Below, in pieces: positions 9,274-19,217 of a stretch of DNA of 26,559 nucleotides. Location of the stretch: assembly GCA_000827205.1 (NCBI GenBank), contig KN832558.1:93817-120375 (forward strand), in the 5' to 3' direction. Position 1 is the first letter of the stretch. Each line of letters begins with the position of its first letter. The DNA is from Plicaturopsis crispa FD-325 SS-3 (taxonomy: Eukaryota; Basidiomycota; Agaricomycetes; Amylocorticiales; Amylocorticiaceae). A program made the translations under genes and the position numbers. The notes under the pieces are model-generated. The model ran no database searches. It was given only the letters and a program-made list of their open reading frames with translations, and was not told the origin of the DNA.

Positions 9274-11166
9274 CTACTCCTCTGGATCCTTTTTCGCTTC
9301 AAAGCCGTCATCGTCCGATTTTACAAGCTCCTCCGACATACCTCGCCATTCGGGTCCTTTGAACATGAGTGCGACAATAGGGATGAAGGCTAGTATGCTC
9401 CCCACGCCCGCGAACAAGATGAACATAAACTGAAAGCCGATTGTTTCGCCAAGGGGTATAACGTAGAAGGCGAACGTCATGCCGAATGCCTGGCGGAAGA
9501 AGTTGAACAGCTGCGAAACGTCGCCCGCCTGCGGTTTGTAGCAATCGACCGCATATGTGTAACATGTAGTCTGCAAAGATGTCATGTCAGAAAAAGACGC
9601 TCGCCACATGAGCTAGGCAAGGAAACGGCATACAGTGATAACTTGCATCCCGAAGCACGCAGTGCCCATGCCTATCAATGCGCCGCTCCAGTGAACGCGA
9701 TATTGGATGCAGAATCCATAGATTAACAGGCCAGCCTGCGGAATGATTAATCGCCAGTACCAGTCAACATATGTGAGCTTACGGGGACCAAAATCTCGCC
9801 AGTCCAGATGGCTTTCAGTCGCGCTTCAGGTCTGACGGCCTTGCTGCTTCGCCTGCCTTCGCGGCGCACGACAGCATCGACGACCATCCCGCCCGCTAGC
9901 TGAAACTTGAGTTTCAGAAACATGGTCCAAGTATTGGCAGATAGAGCATACATGCATACCTCTCCCAAGCAACCCCCAAGAACGAGTGCACCGCCATACG
10001 CTAGCCCAATCTGCAGCGTATTGAATCCAAATGCCGCGCTGAAGATATGTGCTACAGTAACGGCCGGCAGAATGCTAGCGAACCCGTATTGCGCTGCATA
10101 GCACAGGGCTGGAAACAGGACGCTCGGGTGCTTCGCCATCACGAGCGTCGGGACAACGAATTGTGATAAACGCAGGGTGCGACCAGGGTGCCGATGAAAC
10201 AGCCTGAGTCTTCTGAATGTAGTCGCTGTGGCCTTCCGTTCTGCGGCGGCCTCGGAGGTTCTAACGTAGAGGGTTTCCGGGAGGCAGAAGAATATCAACA
10301 CGAGCATTGCGGCATTCAATATGGCTGCGAACTTGAAGCACCCTACGAGATAGATAAGTGCCTGAGCCTTCACCTAGTCGCTGACATGTACCGACATCGC
10401 CATCCTAGGTACTGCCCAAGCAAGCCGCCCACGATAGGTGCAATGTGGCTGCCGGTAGTAAGTAAAACAGTGTAGGCACCCATCGCTCGGCCTCTAAACG
10501 TTGCATGCCAGCCTGTCACCGTCACGATATGTCTTGGTAGGAGAGTATCGAGCGCACCTCTGATGAAAGACAAATAGGTCGACAACTGATCCCGCACCCA
10601 AAGACATGGCAGCGGGAAACAAGCCGTTAAACGCACGCGCGACAAGTAGCTGGCTGAAATTGTGCGAGAATGCGGCCCCTACCGCAGATGCGAAGCCCAG
10701 GACCGTCGTGAACACATAGATAGGACGTCTGCCGTACACGTTGGCAAGGGGGACCCAAAGGAAAGGGCCTACGCCGTTCATTGCAATTGCAATAGTCCTG
10801 TTGCTCGCGTAAGTGGAAAATATCAAGATCGGCCTGCGTTGTAGAACTCACGTTTGGTACGAGGCACGCACAGTTGTGATACCAAACTCTGCAGCCATGG
10901 GGGCGTACGCAGGGTTGATAATGGCGGTGTTCAGCGTCCCCAGCGCCGCGAGGAGGCAGACTTGCAGCAGGACACCACACTGTACTCCATGTACTGAGAG
11001 ACTGAACGTTTCACCGCACCGGTACACCTACTTTGACGACGAGGGTCCAATTTATGGGATCTACGGGGTCATGTCCAGGTGAAGCATTATTGCTGTCGAG
11101 GCTCTCTTGGGTCGGGACTCTCTCGAGTTGCGCAACAGTATGTTTCTCCATGTCAAGGGGATTCAT
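9274..11166 (-). CDS. MFS transporter, DHA1 drug/H+ antiporter type
   Basis: Eight exons: 11166-11032, 10979-10852, 10797-10558, 10493-10396, 10342-9960, 9899-9783, 9735-9634, 9570-9274. They give 499 residues with all phases matching. The cytosolic N-terminus ends in DPVDPINWTLVVK, the DPxNW signature of fungal DHA1-type carriers. Motif A follows helix 2 (PLANVYGRRPIY) and ARAFNGLFPAAMSLG is helix 4. Motif C is in the helix-5 region (TGSHIAPIVGGLLGQYLGWRWCF). LPETLYVR follows helix 6. The intron after GWR uses a weaker donor (GTCGGT) but restores WCFKFAA. A second ATG at 11151 is possible. It is likely a plasma-membrane exporter of small organic compounds. It is divergent to the EthD-like gene and close to a P450, so export of a product of that neighbourhood is possible but not shown. 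Confidence 0.88.
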
Positions 11167-11390
11167 ACTGAGCTACCAGATCCACCGTGTCCTTGTCGAC
11201 TGTGCTGATCACCTGTCATTGGAAGATGAATTGCTACCAACACTGACCAGTCAGCTGAACATTGTCTTGCCTGGGAATAGCGACTCTTTCTAGTCAATTC
11301 TCCTCACACTCCCGGACCGGGCTTCTATGCTCCCATCGACTACCAGAAGACAATAAGTAAAGCACCAGTGCGAGTTAGCCAAGGCACATC
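11167..11390. promoter_or_regulatory. Divergent promoter, MFS exporter / EthD-like gene
   Basis: 224 bp between the start codons of two divergent genes. A shared regulatory region is implied by distance. I did not recognise a specific transcription-factor site. Confidence 0.5.
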
Positions 11391-12129
11391 ATGAGCAACC
11401 ACACACCCAGAGACGCCCTCCCCGCGCTGCTCTACGTCACTTCTGAGCCGTCCACGTCCCTGCCAATACATGAGTTCCACGACTGGTACGACAATGAGCA
11501 TGTCCCACTCCGCATGGCGCTACCCTACGTTCAGACGGGGCGGCGCTACGAAGCAACCGATGGACGTGTTCCACGCTGGTTGGCGCTGTATGACATCGAG
11601 AGCACGAAGTGCCTGCATGATGCCTCCTACACGCGGCTGCGCGCCGAGCGTTCGAATAGGGAGGAGTCGGTTATGAACCGACTGGACATCCTCGATAGAC
11701 GTGTATACACATGTGTTTCATCTCGGGGGGTCGTTGTGTCCGCGGCGCCCATTTTAGTCTCGGTAGAAATGAGGATAGCCGAGGGAGACGAGGCAAGGCT
11801 AGACAAGTGGTACGAAGAGGTAAGCGCTAGGTACACTGCCAAGCATTGTAGAAATTGAACGCGCACCGTATCACCAGGAGCATATACCGCTGCTAGCTAT
11901 GATTCCTGGATGGCAGCGAACGCGAAGGTTTCGCCAGGTGTCCGATAATGCACAGGTAGAGCTTCTCGCTCTGCACGAGTATACAGAAGACAACGGACTC
12001 GGAGGTCCAGAACACACGCACGCCATATCTACTCCTTGGCGAACCGAAGTGCAATCATTAGTCGAAAGCTTGCAGCGGCGGACCTACGTGCTTTACCGCG
12101 AATTCTATGGGCCTGAATCGATGGAGTAG
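11391..12129 (+). CDS. EthD-like protein with two alpha/beta-barrel repeats
   Basis: Two exons (11391-11819, 11878-12129; 58-nt intron) give 226 residues. Two homologous halves are visible: DWYDNEHVPLRM ... RR near residues 28-50 and WYEE/EHIPLLAMIPGW ... RR near 139-160. Both follow W-Y-x-x-E-H-[VI]-P-L followed by a Pro and an Arg pair. This is the signature of EthD-like, dimeric alpha-beta barrel proteins, which occur in ether degradation and in fungal polyketide pathways. Here the two barrels are fused in one chain, so it could act as an internal pseudodimer. The intron falls inside the second motif, and the unspliced frame stops shortly after it. The neighbours (MFS exporter, P450) suggest a catabolic or secondary-metabolic context. 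Confidence 0.75.
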
Positions 12130-13325
12130 TCGGTGCAGATTAGGAACGGTGATATGGCTCCGTACTGTAATGCAGATTCGCACAGGGGAGATCAGTTGTA
12201 GAGAATTTGGAGAGCTTCGGTGCATGTACCGACCCCGCTGCTCTCCGTGGATGCAGTCCCAGGTGTTTCATCTCCGGGATGGTTCCTAGTGGTATACGTG
12301 ACGAGAAATTTCTGAACGACTGCAAGTCGATAAGAACACGTTCGAGGGTGTTTCAACAAGGCCCCTTGGACCCCGAAATGACCAATCGATGTGATAAGAA
12401 GTACTCTCCGAGTCGGGCTCAAATAATCGAGACGGTCGGTGTTGAGCAGAGATTGGGATTGCTAACGCCCTGGAATAGAATCCGCAATACAGAGGATTTG
12501 AAGGCCAGACTCAAGGCTAGCTTGCATAGGACAGCATGCACTGCAGCCATGGCCCATGACGAAGACGGCATTCCGAGTCCCTAAACTTTGAGGAAATCAG
12601 CATAAAATCGGATCTCATTCCAAAAAGTAGACATTGAGGTGCAGTACGCATTGCTCACCTGCATACTTGTACATGCCACAGACTCGTGGCACTTGCGCTA
12701 AAATCGTCAGCCTCTCGCAAGCACCGACAATTTGTTGATCAAGCTCATCGCTTAGCGCGAGTCGGCGCTCGCTCAAACACTCAACCGTGGCGGCCGTTGT
12801 GATTTCGGATCTTCCACTGAGGAAATGCACTCCTATAAACCGCCACAGAAGTATGTTGATACATGAGCCCAAAGCACCCGCTAAACATGAGGGAGATAAG
12901 TAGGTCGTTTCTGTTTGATTTCGGTCATCGTGGGGATGCGGAGAGAACTAGCCGACGTTGACTTTGCTTCTTGACGATTTTGTTACCAAAAGCGGGTTTT
13001 GAGAAGGATGGAGGTTGTCAACCTCCGATTTACTAGTGTTTGCAGGAGGGTCGTATATGCAGTGCACTGGCAGAGTGACGCTGATAGCAGCGTCCATTTC
13101 CTTGGAAATGTTCATACTCAGCCGTCGGTTTACTAGCTAATGGGGTTCACGATTATGGCATGAACTATCTGCATGGCGAAGGTCAACTCCGAAGGGGTCC
13201 TTCGGTCAAGTACCACTTTTCTCCGTGAGTGAAGAAAAAAACATATAAACCTCTCATGTCTTCCTTGTACAAGCTTATTCAATTCAGATCCTTCCCTTCC
13301 AGGTCTCTCTGTATTAGAGTTTATC
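12130..13325. other. 1.2-kb stretch without a supported gene
   Basis: The region upstream of the P450. A 125-residue frame at 12207-12584 (plus) and an 85-residue frame at 12615-12872 (minus) are open, but neither shows a domain, good codon bias or a clear start. It may contain the P450 promoter and degraded gene remnants. Confidence 0.5.
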
Positions 13326-15591
13326 ATGCGGCATCCCATTGGGTGGTACCGTGTGCGCCTATTGCTGGACATCGGCCGCACTTTCATCGCGCCGTCGGTC
13401 GTGCTGGCAATCCTCTTACGACTAGCCAATCTCGACCTGCGCTCGTGGACGATTCCTACCTATTTACTGTTTATCGTAGGCTGCATCGCTGTCAGAAACA
13501 TCCTCGTCAACCTTGCGCAGGCACGCCAGGCCAAGCAGTTCGGAGCCAAACCCATACCGAAGGTCGTCGGGAAATGGCCTGGAAATATCGACATTCTAAT
13601 GAAGATAATGCGCTCGTTCGAGGAGGACTACATTCTCGACGCTTACCTCGCGCTTTTCGAAGAGTACAAATGCACTACACTTAATACTCGAATACTTTGG
13701 GTGGATCAAGTAGGTCACCGTCATTTTCTATTCCTACATTCCGAAGATTGAATTTCTTCTAGATAATCACGATGGACCATGAGCATAGTAAATTTGTTCT
13801 TTCAACCGGGTTTGAACACTTCTGGCGAGGTTTCAATCAGAAGGAGCGCATGTAGGTCCATCCCGCATGATTTCAAATACATATACTGATTGTTGCAGGG
13901 AGAATATGCTGGGTGGTAGCATTTTCAATCGCGACGGCGAGGTAAATCTTGAACGTTTGGTTTGTCGTGGCATGATATCTCATTTCACGTCCGCACATTT
14001 TAGCAATGGAAAATGGTGCGTCCAAACCACAAATATTTTTTTGGCAACACGGCGAAATTGAATCGCGTCTTTCAGCATCGTGCCATGGCGCGACCCTTCT
14101 TTGCGCGCGAACGAGTCTCTGACTTCGAGATATTCGAAAGGCAGACCACACGCACTCTGTCCATCATATCATCTATCTCGTCGTCACCATCCTCCGCCGC
14201 TGTCACTCCAATTGAAGCCCAGGACCTCTACTCTCGTTTTACCCTAGACGCAGCCTCCGAGTTCCTATTCGGCCGGAACATGGATACACTTTCCGCCGAT
14301 CTGCCATCTCCTAGCTCCGCGGCTGTCGGCCCCAAAGGCTCCCTGACACACGACAAATGGGGCTCTTTTGCGTACTCGTTCGAGGCTGTCCAGCAGGTTA
14401 TTACGAAGCGTGGGCGGCTCGGATACTTTTGGCCGATATTCGAGGTATTGGGCGACAAGACGACTCCACACGTTAAGGTTATACGAGAGTGGCTCGACCC
14501 TCTTGTGAGATCTGTGTTACAGGACAAGAGAAGAGAAGAAAAGTCGGATGTAGACGCCTCCAGCGACGAGAGATCGTTCCTGCAGCATTTAGCTGACGGC
14601 ACGGACGGTACAATCTCTTATTTGTAATATAGGCGCCCACTTCTGACATCCTATTATCTCTTTAGATGTCGCACTCATCCGTGATCAGCTACTAAGCATG
14701 CTACTCGCGTCCAGAGACACGACGGCGACCCTCCTCACGTACATCACGTACTTCATGGCCATACATCCAGAGGTGGCTGAGCGTTTGCGCTCTGAGGTTC
14801 TGGAGAATATTGGCCAGGACGCCGCGCCGACGTACGAAAGTATTCGCCGCTTGAAGTATAGTGCGTACCCGTCTCTCATATCTTGTGCACGCAAAATGTC
14901 TGAGCCGCTTGTGTCGCAGTGCGAGCGGTGATAAATGAAACGCTTCGTTTATTCCCTCCCGTCCCGTTGAACGTTCGCGAGTCCCGACCTTACCCCTCCA
15001 CCCTCCCGCATTCCGACTCAACATACTCCAAATCTTCTGATCATGTTTCCCCGCCGACGCTTTACATGCCACCGTCAACAGTGACGATCTATCTCCCTAT
15101 GCTCACACAACGCAATCCCGCGCTGTGGGGGCCAGACGCGGACAAGTTTGACCCGGAAAGATGGCTCGACCCAAATAAATTAGCAATATTCACGAAGAAT
15201 CCGACGATGTTCTTACCGTTCAGCGCAGGCCCTAGAATTGTGAGTTGACAAGTTATTTTGGCGCATATGTATCGAGCCGACACTGATTTCGTCACAGTGC
15301 ATCGGACAAAATTACGCTCTCAACGAAGCGTCCTACTTCCTAGTCCGTCTCCTTCAGCGCTTTTCGACGTTTACATTGGCTGCAGACGTGCAGCCGCCAG
15401 AGTCGCTGCCGCCTCTCCGATGGCGCCAGGCCGCCAAAGGGCGAAAGCGAGAGGAGAAGATCTGGCCAGGAAATGCTATGACGCTTTATGTCAAGGTGCG
15501 GTCCTAACCTCTGCCATGCCCGTCTACGCTTATCGTGCACCGAAACTCGCAGGGCGGGATGTGGGTGCGCTTCGGAAAGGCTTCGACGTAG
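13326..15591 (+). CDS. Cytochrome P450, CYP63-like (CYP52/63 clan)
   Basis: Nine exons: 13326-13709, 13763-13851, 13899-13941, 14004-14015, 14076-14607, 14666-14860, 14920-15239, 15298-15495, 15553-15591. They give 603 residues. The N-terminus has two hydrophobic segments for ER anchoring. The C-helix has QWKM then HRAMARPFF. The I-helix is ASRDTTA. The K-helix is NETLRLFPPVP (ExxR = ETLR), followed by the PERW-type motif FDPERWLD. The heme loop is FSAGPRI then CIGQNYALNEA, with the heme ligand Cys about residue 526, the first residue of exon 8. The overall pattern matches fungal P450s that hydroxylate alkanes, fatty acids and aromatics, and resembles CYP63 of wood-decay basidiomycetes. Exon 4 is a 12-nt microexon coding QWKM. 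All phases close, and no disabling change is seen. Confidence 0.92.
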
Positions 15592-16038
15592 CATCGAGGC
15601 CGATAGGCACTATAGCTCGATGACGTGAGGATAATTCAAGGCTTCACAGGCTACGGAAGGGAGGGATTATTATCACAATTATCAAGCAGGACAGTCTATA
15701 GCTATGAGAGTCTGGTGAATATCGAATAGACTTGCTCCCGTTAAGGTTCGGTCGGACTTCGTTGCACATACTGTACATGTACTACCGGTTACCGTAGCAC
15801 TGTGTTCTTAACATTGAGGCTACGAAAATCTTCGAACACGAACATATTCCTTACGCGCAAGACCCTTCTTCATCCAGTTGAGACCTCACGGACCAGATAT
15901 TGCGTTCGACTTCATCCAAAATCGCATTGAATCCGCCACCCACAAAGAGCTATGGAAAATTACAAATGTGCAATGCGGCAGAATGCAGTCCCAATGTCCG
16001 TCGTATTGTAATGCTCAAGAACGCAAACCCCTCTTCCT
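15592..16038. other. Convergent intergenic region
   Basis: 447 bp between the 3' ends of the P450 (plus) and the Gly/Ala-rich gene (minus). No ORF with coding character and no strong hairpin noticed; presumably two 3' UTRs and terminators. Confidence 0.5.
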
Positions 16039-17606
16039 TCAGTTCAGCTCGTCGAGCTCGAAGAGGCCGCGGACCAGGAGGTGGACGGCGGCTTGAATGT
16101 CGCGCTGAGTGACAGGAGACGCGCCGGAAGCGGGGCTCGCTGCCGCCGCACCACCCGCACCGCTAGTTGCAGCCTGAGGGGGAGAGCTCGATTGTGCGCC
16201 ACCGGCAGCAGCTGCAGGGTCCGAAGCAGCAGCAGCGGGGTCCGCGGCACCGGCACCAGTAGCCCCAGTACCAGCGCTACCCGCAGCCTGAGAGGCGGAG
16301 GCACCACCTGCGGCAGCAGCGGGAGAGGCTGCACCAGCACCACCGGCAGCACCTGCTCCACCAGCACCCGCACCACTAGCACCGGCGGCACCTGCACCTT
16401 GGGCACCGGCAGCACCCGCACCTTGCGCGCCGGCAGCACCCGCACCACCAGCAGCTCCTGCGCCACCGGCAGCAGCACCCTTGGCACCTTTGGCACCCTT
16501 AGCGCCCTTCTTGTGACGTGCCTCGAACGCGGAGAGCTCGTGGCGCATGATCTCGTGAATGGCCTGATCGCACAAGTATCGTCAGCTTCATCGGGGCGTA
16601 ACTTGAATGGTATAGATGCATACCTGCTCAATACCAGCACTGCGCACCTTCAGGTCACGGCGCTGACCGGACGCAGAAGCGGCAGGAGACGAAGAGTTGC
16701 CTGCGGAAGCACCAGCGGCCGGGCTTGCGGACGCTCCGCCCGCCGCACCACCAGCGCTTGCCGGGGAACTTGATGAACCATTCGACGCGCCCGTAGCACC
16801 GCCAGCCGCGCCCGCTGCTCCTGTGCTACCAGCGGCAGAGCCGTCGGTTGCACCTGCAGCAGGGCTACCAGCCGCACCACCAGCACCGGCGCCAGATGCA
16901 GCAGCGCCTGAGGATGCGGACCCAGCTGCACCACTGGTTCCAGTGGCACCGCTTGCGCCTGCACCGCCAGCAGCGCCACTGTCAGCAGCGCCACCTGCGG
17001 CTCCGGCAGCGGCTGGAGAGGATGACCCGGCTGCACCGGTAGCACCAGTTGCACCGCTTGCACCTGCACCTCCAGCGGCGCCACCAGCCGCACCGGTGGC
17101 ACCACCAGCACCGGCCGCGCCAGTCGCTCCTGCAGCGCCAGCCGTGCCTGCAGCACCACCAGCGCCAGCGGCACCACCCGCGCCTGCAGCACCGGCCGCG
17201 CCCTTGGCGCCCTTAGCACCTTTGGCACCCTTCTTGTGGCGTGCCTCGAGCTCTTCGAGTTCACGGAGGCCGAGGAGCCCAGTAACGCTCTGAAAAATAA
17301 ACAACGGTGAGCTTCGACTTCTACTCCGTCGAGTCAAGGTGTACATACGTCGGTAAGTCCACCGAGGGCGCCGCCGAGGCCGCCTTGCTGCTGGCTGGCG
17401 CCCTGCTGGGCTGCCTGCTGGCGGACCTCGACGTCACGGCGGAAGTCCGGAGATGCCTCAGCAGACTTCAGACTGCAAGGGAAAGAAGCGGTCAGACGAA
17501 ATCCGTTCAAGAGACCAGAATGCAGTACTCACGGGGCAGCGAGGGAGGGCGCGAGGGCGCTGAGCGCGACGGTGGCGGCGAGGAAGGTGTTCTTGGGGTA
17601 AAACAT
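16039..17606 (-). CDS. Secreted Gly/Ala-rich collagen- or silk-like modular protein
   Basis: Four exons (17606-17533, 17472-17349, 17289-16624, 16563-16039) give 462 residues. Residues 1-24 form a signal peptide (FLAATVALSALAPSLAA). A dibasic FRRD at 35-38 is a Kex2-type site. Then come a short Gln/Gly segment and an amphipathic helix ending in EARHKKGAKGAKGAKGAA (about 81-97). A Gly/Ala tract follows: first about 17 uninterrupted Gly-Ala-X triplets, then irregular, with Ser/Pro/Thr. The module repeats: QRRDLKV (275-281), a helix, and again EARHKKGAKGAKGAKGAA (302-318). Its Gly/Ala tract contains the near-repeats GAGAAGAQ, GAGAAGAQ, GAGAAGAS. The protein ends with TQRDIQAAVHLLVRG and an acidic helix. 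Few Pro occur in the triplets, so collagen triple helix is uncertain; silk-like stacking is the alternative. It is likely a wall or extracellular structural protein. No named family is recognised. Confidence 0.75.
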
Positions 17607-17813
17607 TTTGAAAGGGATTTAAGTGAGGGGTTGGGAAAATTCCGTTCGAGAGATTGACGAAGAGAAGGATATGCAAATGGATGAAAGTCGAAGTGTTGAA
17701 AAAAAATTGAGAAAGACTCGAGGTAAACCTGTACCGAGTGTAAAGAGAAAGGATGGATGTGTTTTGGCAGTAGAACTGAGGCTGCTGAGGAACTCTGGTG
17801 TGCGGGCCATGGC

Positions 17814-17820
17814 TTTTATA
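17814..17820 (-). promoter_or_regulatory. TATA box of the Gly/Ala-rich gene
   Basis: TATAAAA on the minus strand, about 210 bp upstream of the start codon at 17606. A strong TATA fits a highly expressed, regulated secreted protein. The distance implies a 5' UTR of up to about 170 nt. Confidence 0.4.
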
Positions 17821-17987
17821 CCCTCAGGACCACAGATGACGATTGCTTGCGAAGCCTTGGGCCTCTCCACACGGCGACAGCATGCGGGGTTTACAGTGGA
17901 TTCTATCACGAATGCGGAGACGCAACGGGGACGTTGCTGAGTTCGTGTTTCCATGATGTGTCCTGTCGTCAGCTTCGATTGAGCATC

Positions 17988-18302
17988 TCATCGAAAGCAA
18001 GTGATCGACTGGAGTGAAAGGGGTTCATTATACGGCAAGCCATCGTGACGAGGAATGGATGCACTTACACGATTGCGCACTTGTTGTTCGAATTTCGAAA
18101 TAGCACGTCGTTGTTGCGCTGTTGTGACAAAACGCCATTTGACCGTTGCGATCGATTGGTAATGGCAGCTCCATCAGCTCCAAACTTACATACCCGAAAC
18201 GACGACCGGAGGCTTCCGTTGGGCTTCCGCAGACGAAGTGGTCAACAGAAGGCGCAGGCAAGCAAGTGCAAATACGTCCATGGAGAGCCTAGAGGCGCTC
18301 AT
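17988..18302 (-). CDS. Possible small three-exon gene, 59 residues
   Basis: Tentative model: exons 18302-18194, 18118-18069, 18008-17988, joined by introns with consensus donors GTATGT and GTAAGT and acceptors ACAG and CCAG, phases consistent. The product would start with a hydrophobic or presequence-like N-terminus (DVFALACLRLLLTTSS). A KPPVVVSAQQRRAISKFE segment follows that reads like a short amphipathic, mitochondrial-type protein. No family is recognised. The last exon is only six codons. The region could instead be non-coding sequence upstream of the Gly/Ala-rich gene. Confidence 0.25.
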
Positions 18303-18500
18303 CGCCGCCGCTGGCAATTCGACCTCCAGAAAATCAAGTTGTCAGTTAGTGACACAGAGCGAGCAGAAAACATTCCAGTCATGGCGAGGAGGAAAGTGCA
18401 TATATCATAAGTAGGCATGTCATAAGAATATACTAGCTATAGTAAATATCGTCAAGTAGGGCACTTGCATCAAACCCAAACATAATCACGGTCAGCGCCT

Positions 18501-19217
18501 TCATCGATCATCACTGGGCTGCAGATGTGTTCCAGGAGATTGTGGCGATGATGGTGCGGTGAAGTACACTGTCGGAGTCGGTGATGGACTGCGAGCGTGC
18601 ATCACAGAGCGGTGGCGTCGAGTTTCCGCTGGCAGGGATGACGCGCGCGGAGAACCAGTGTTCGAGGTTTTGTATACCAACTTGGATGAAGGACATGTTG
18701 AGTTTGGTCGGGATGCAAAATGGATGCGTCTGGAACTGTAGCGAAGCGATGCTGAGTAGGGGCTGAATGCGTCCGTGTGCGTATCGGCCTTATCATGGGC
18801 TCGGTTACGTTTGCGGGAGCGCGAATGCGATGTCGGCGTGCGGGAGGGCCGAACGGGGGCAGGGGAAACGCAAGGAGTCGATGCGTCCTCGAATGCACTG
18901 CTCTCCGCAGGTGAAGGGAGCTGCAATAGAAAACCCGTGTTCCCGTGAAGGTCGTCCGGAATGTCGCTAGACTGTGGTGTCGCGTCCACCCGCGCATGGG
19001 CATCCTTCAACCGTTGATTCTCCGCTGCCAACCGCCTGTTCGCTTTTCTCAGACGTCGGTTCTCCTGCAAGAGTGCATCCGCCTGGCTCTCCGACTCGGA
19101 CCCGTCGTTCGCCCAGGCCTCCCTGGCCTCTTGCATTAATCGTGCGACGCGTTTGCGTGCGGCGTCACGCTCCATCGTGCGCGAGGAGAGCTCGTGCAGG
19201 AGGCTTTCCATGGTCAT
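18501..19217 (-). CDS. Leucine-zipper protein, Ser/Pro/Arg-rich tail
   Basis: A single-exon ORF of 238 residues from the ATG at 19217. An in-frame ATG at 19349 would add 44 residues with no recognisable feature. Residues 4-35 are a charged helix (ERDAARKRVARLMQE). Residues 49-70 form a perfect leucine zipper with Leu at 49, 56, 63 and 70 and Asn at 53, 60 and 67. The rest is low-complexity Ser/Pro/Thr with a basic SHSRSRKRNR patch that could be a nuclear signal. The basic stretch before the zipper lacks the NxxAAxxSR core of bZIP factors, so DNA binding is not supported. It probably forms a coiled-coil dimer. It is the only long open frame here with structured features on this strand. Confidence 0.55.
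   Translation of the reverse strand: MTMESLLHELSSRTMERDAARKRVARLMQEAREAWANDGSESESQADALLQENRRLRKANRRLAAENQRLKDAHARVDATPQSSDIPDDLHGNTGFLLQLPSPAESSAFEDASTPCVSPAPVRPSRTPTSHSRSRKRNRAHDKADTHTDAFSPYSASLRYSSRRIHFASRPNSTCPSSKLVYKTSNTGSPRASSLPAETRRHRSVMHARSPSPTPTVYFTAPSSPQSPGTHLQPSDDR

Noticed and set aside
12207-12584. 125-residue plus-strand ORF
   Set aside because: No domain, no codon bias, no convincing neighbouring exon; likely chance.
16697-17293. Long plus-strand Ala/Pro-rich ORF and a Thr/Ser-rich ORF at 16081-16773
   Set aside because: They are the antisense of the Gly/Ala codon tracts of the minus-strand gene; GC-rich repeats keep several frames open by composition alone.
18045-18410. 121-residue plus-strand ORF
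   Set aside because: No recognisable features, and it conflicts with better-supported splice signals on the minus strand.
18501-19217. bZIP transcription factor
   Set aside because: The zipper is present but the conserved DNA-contacting basic core is absent.
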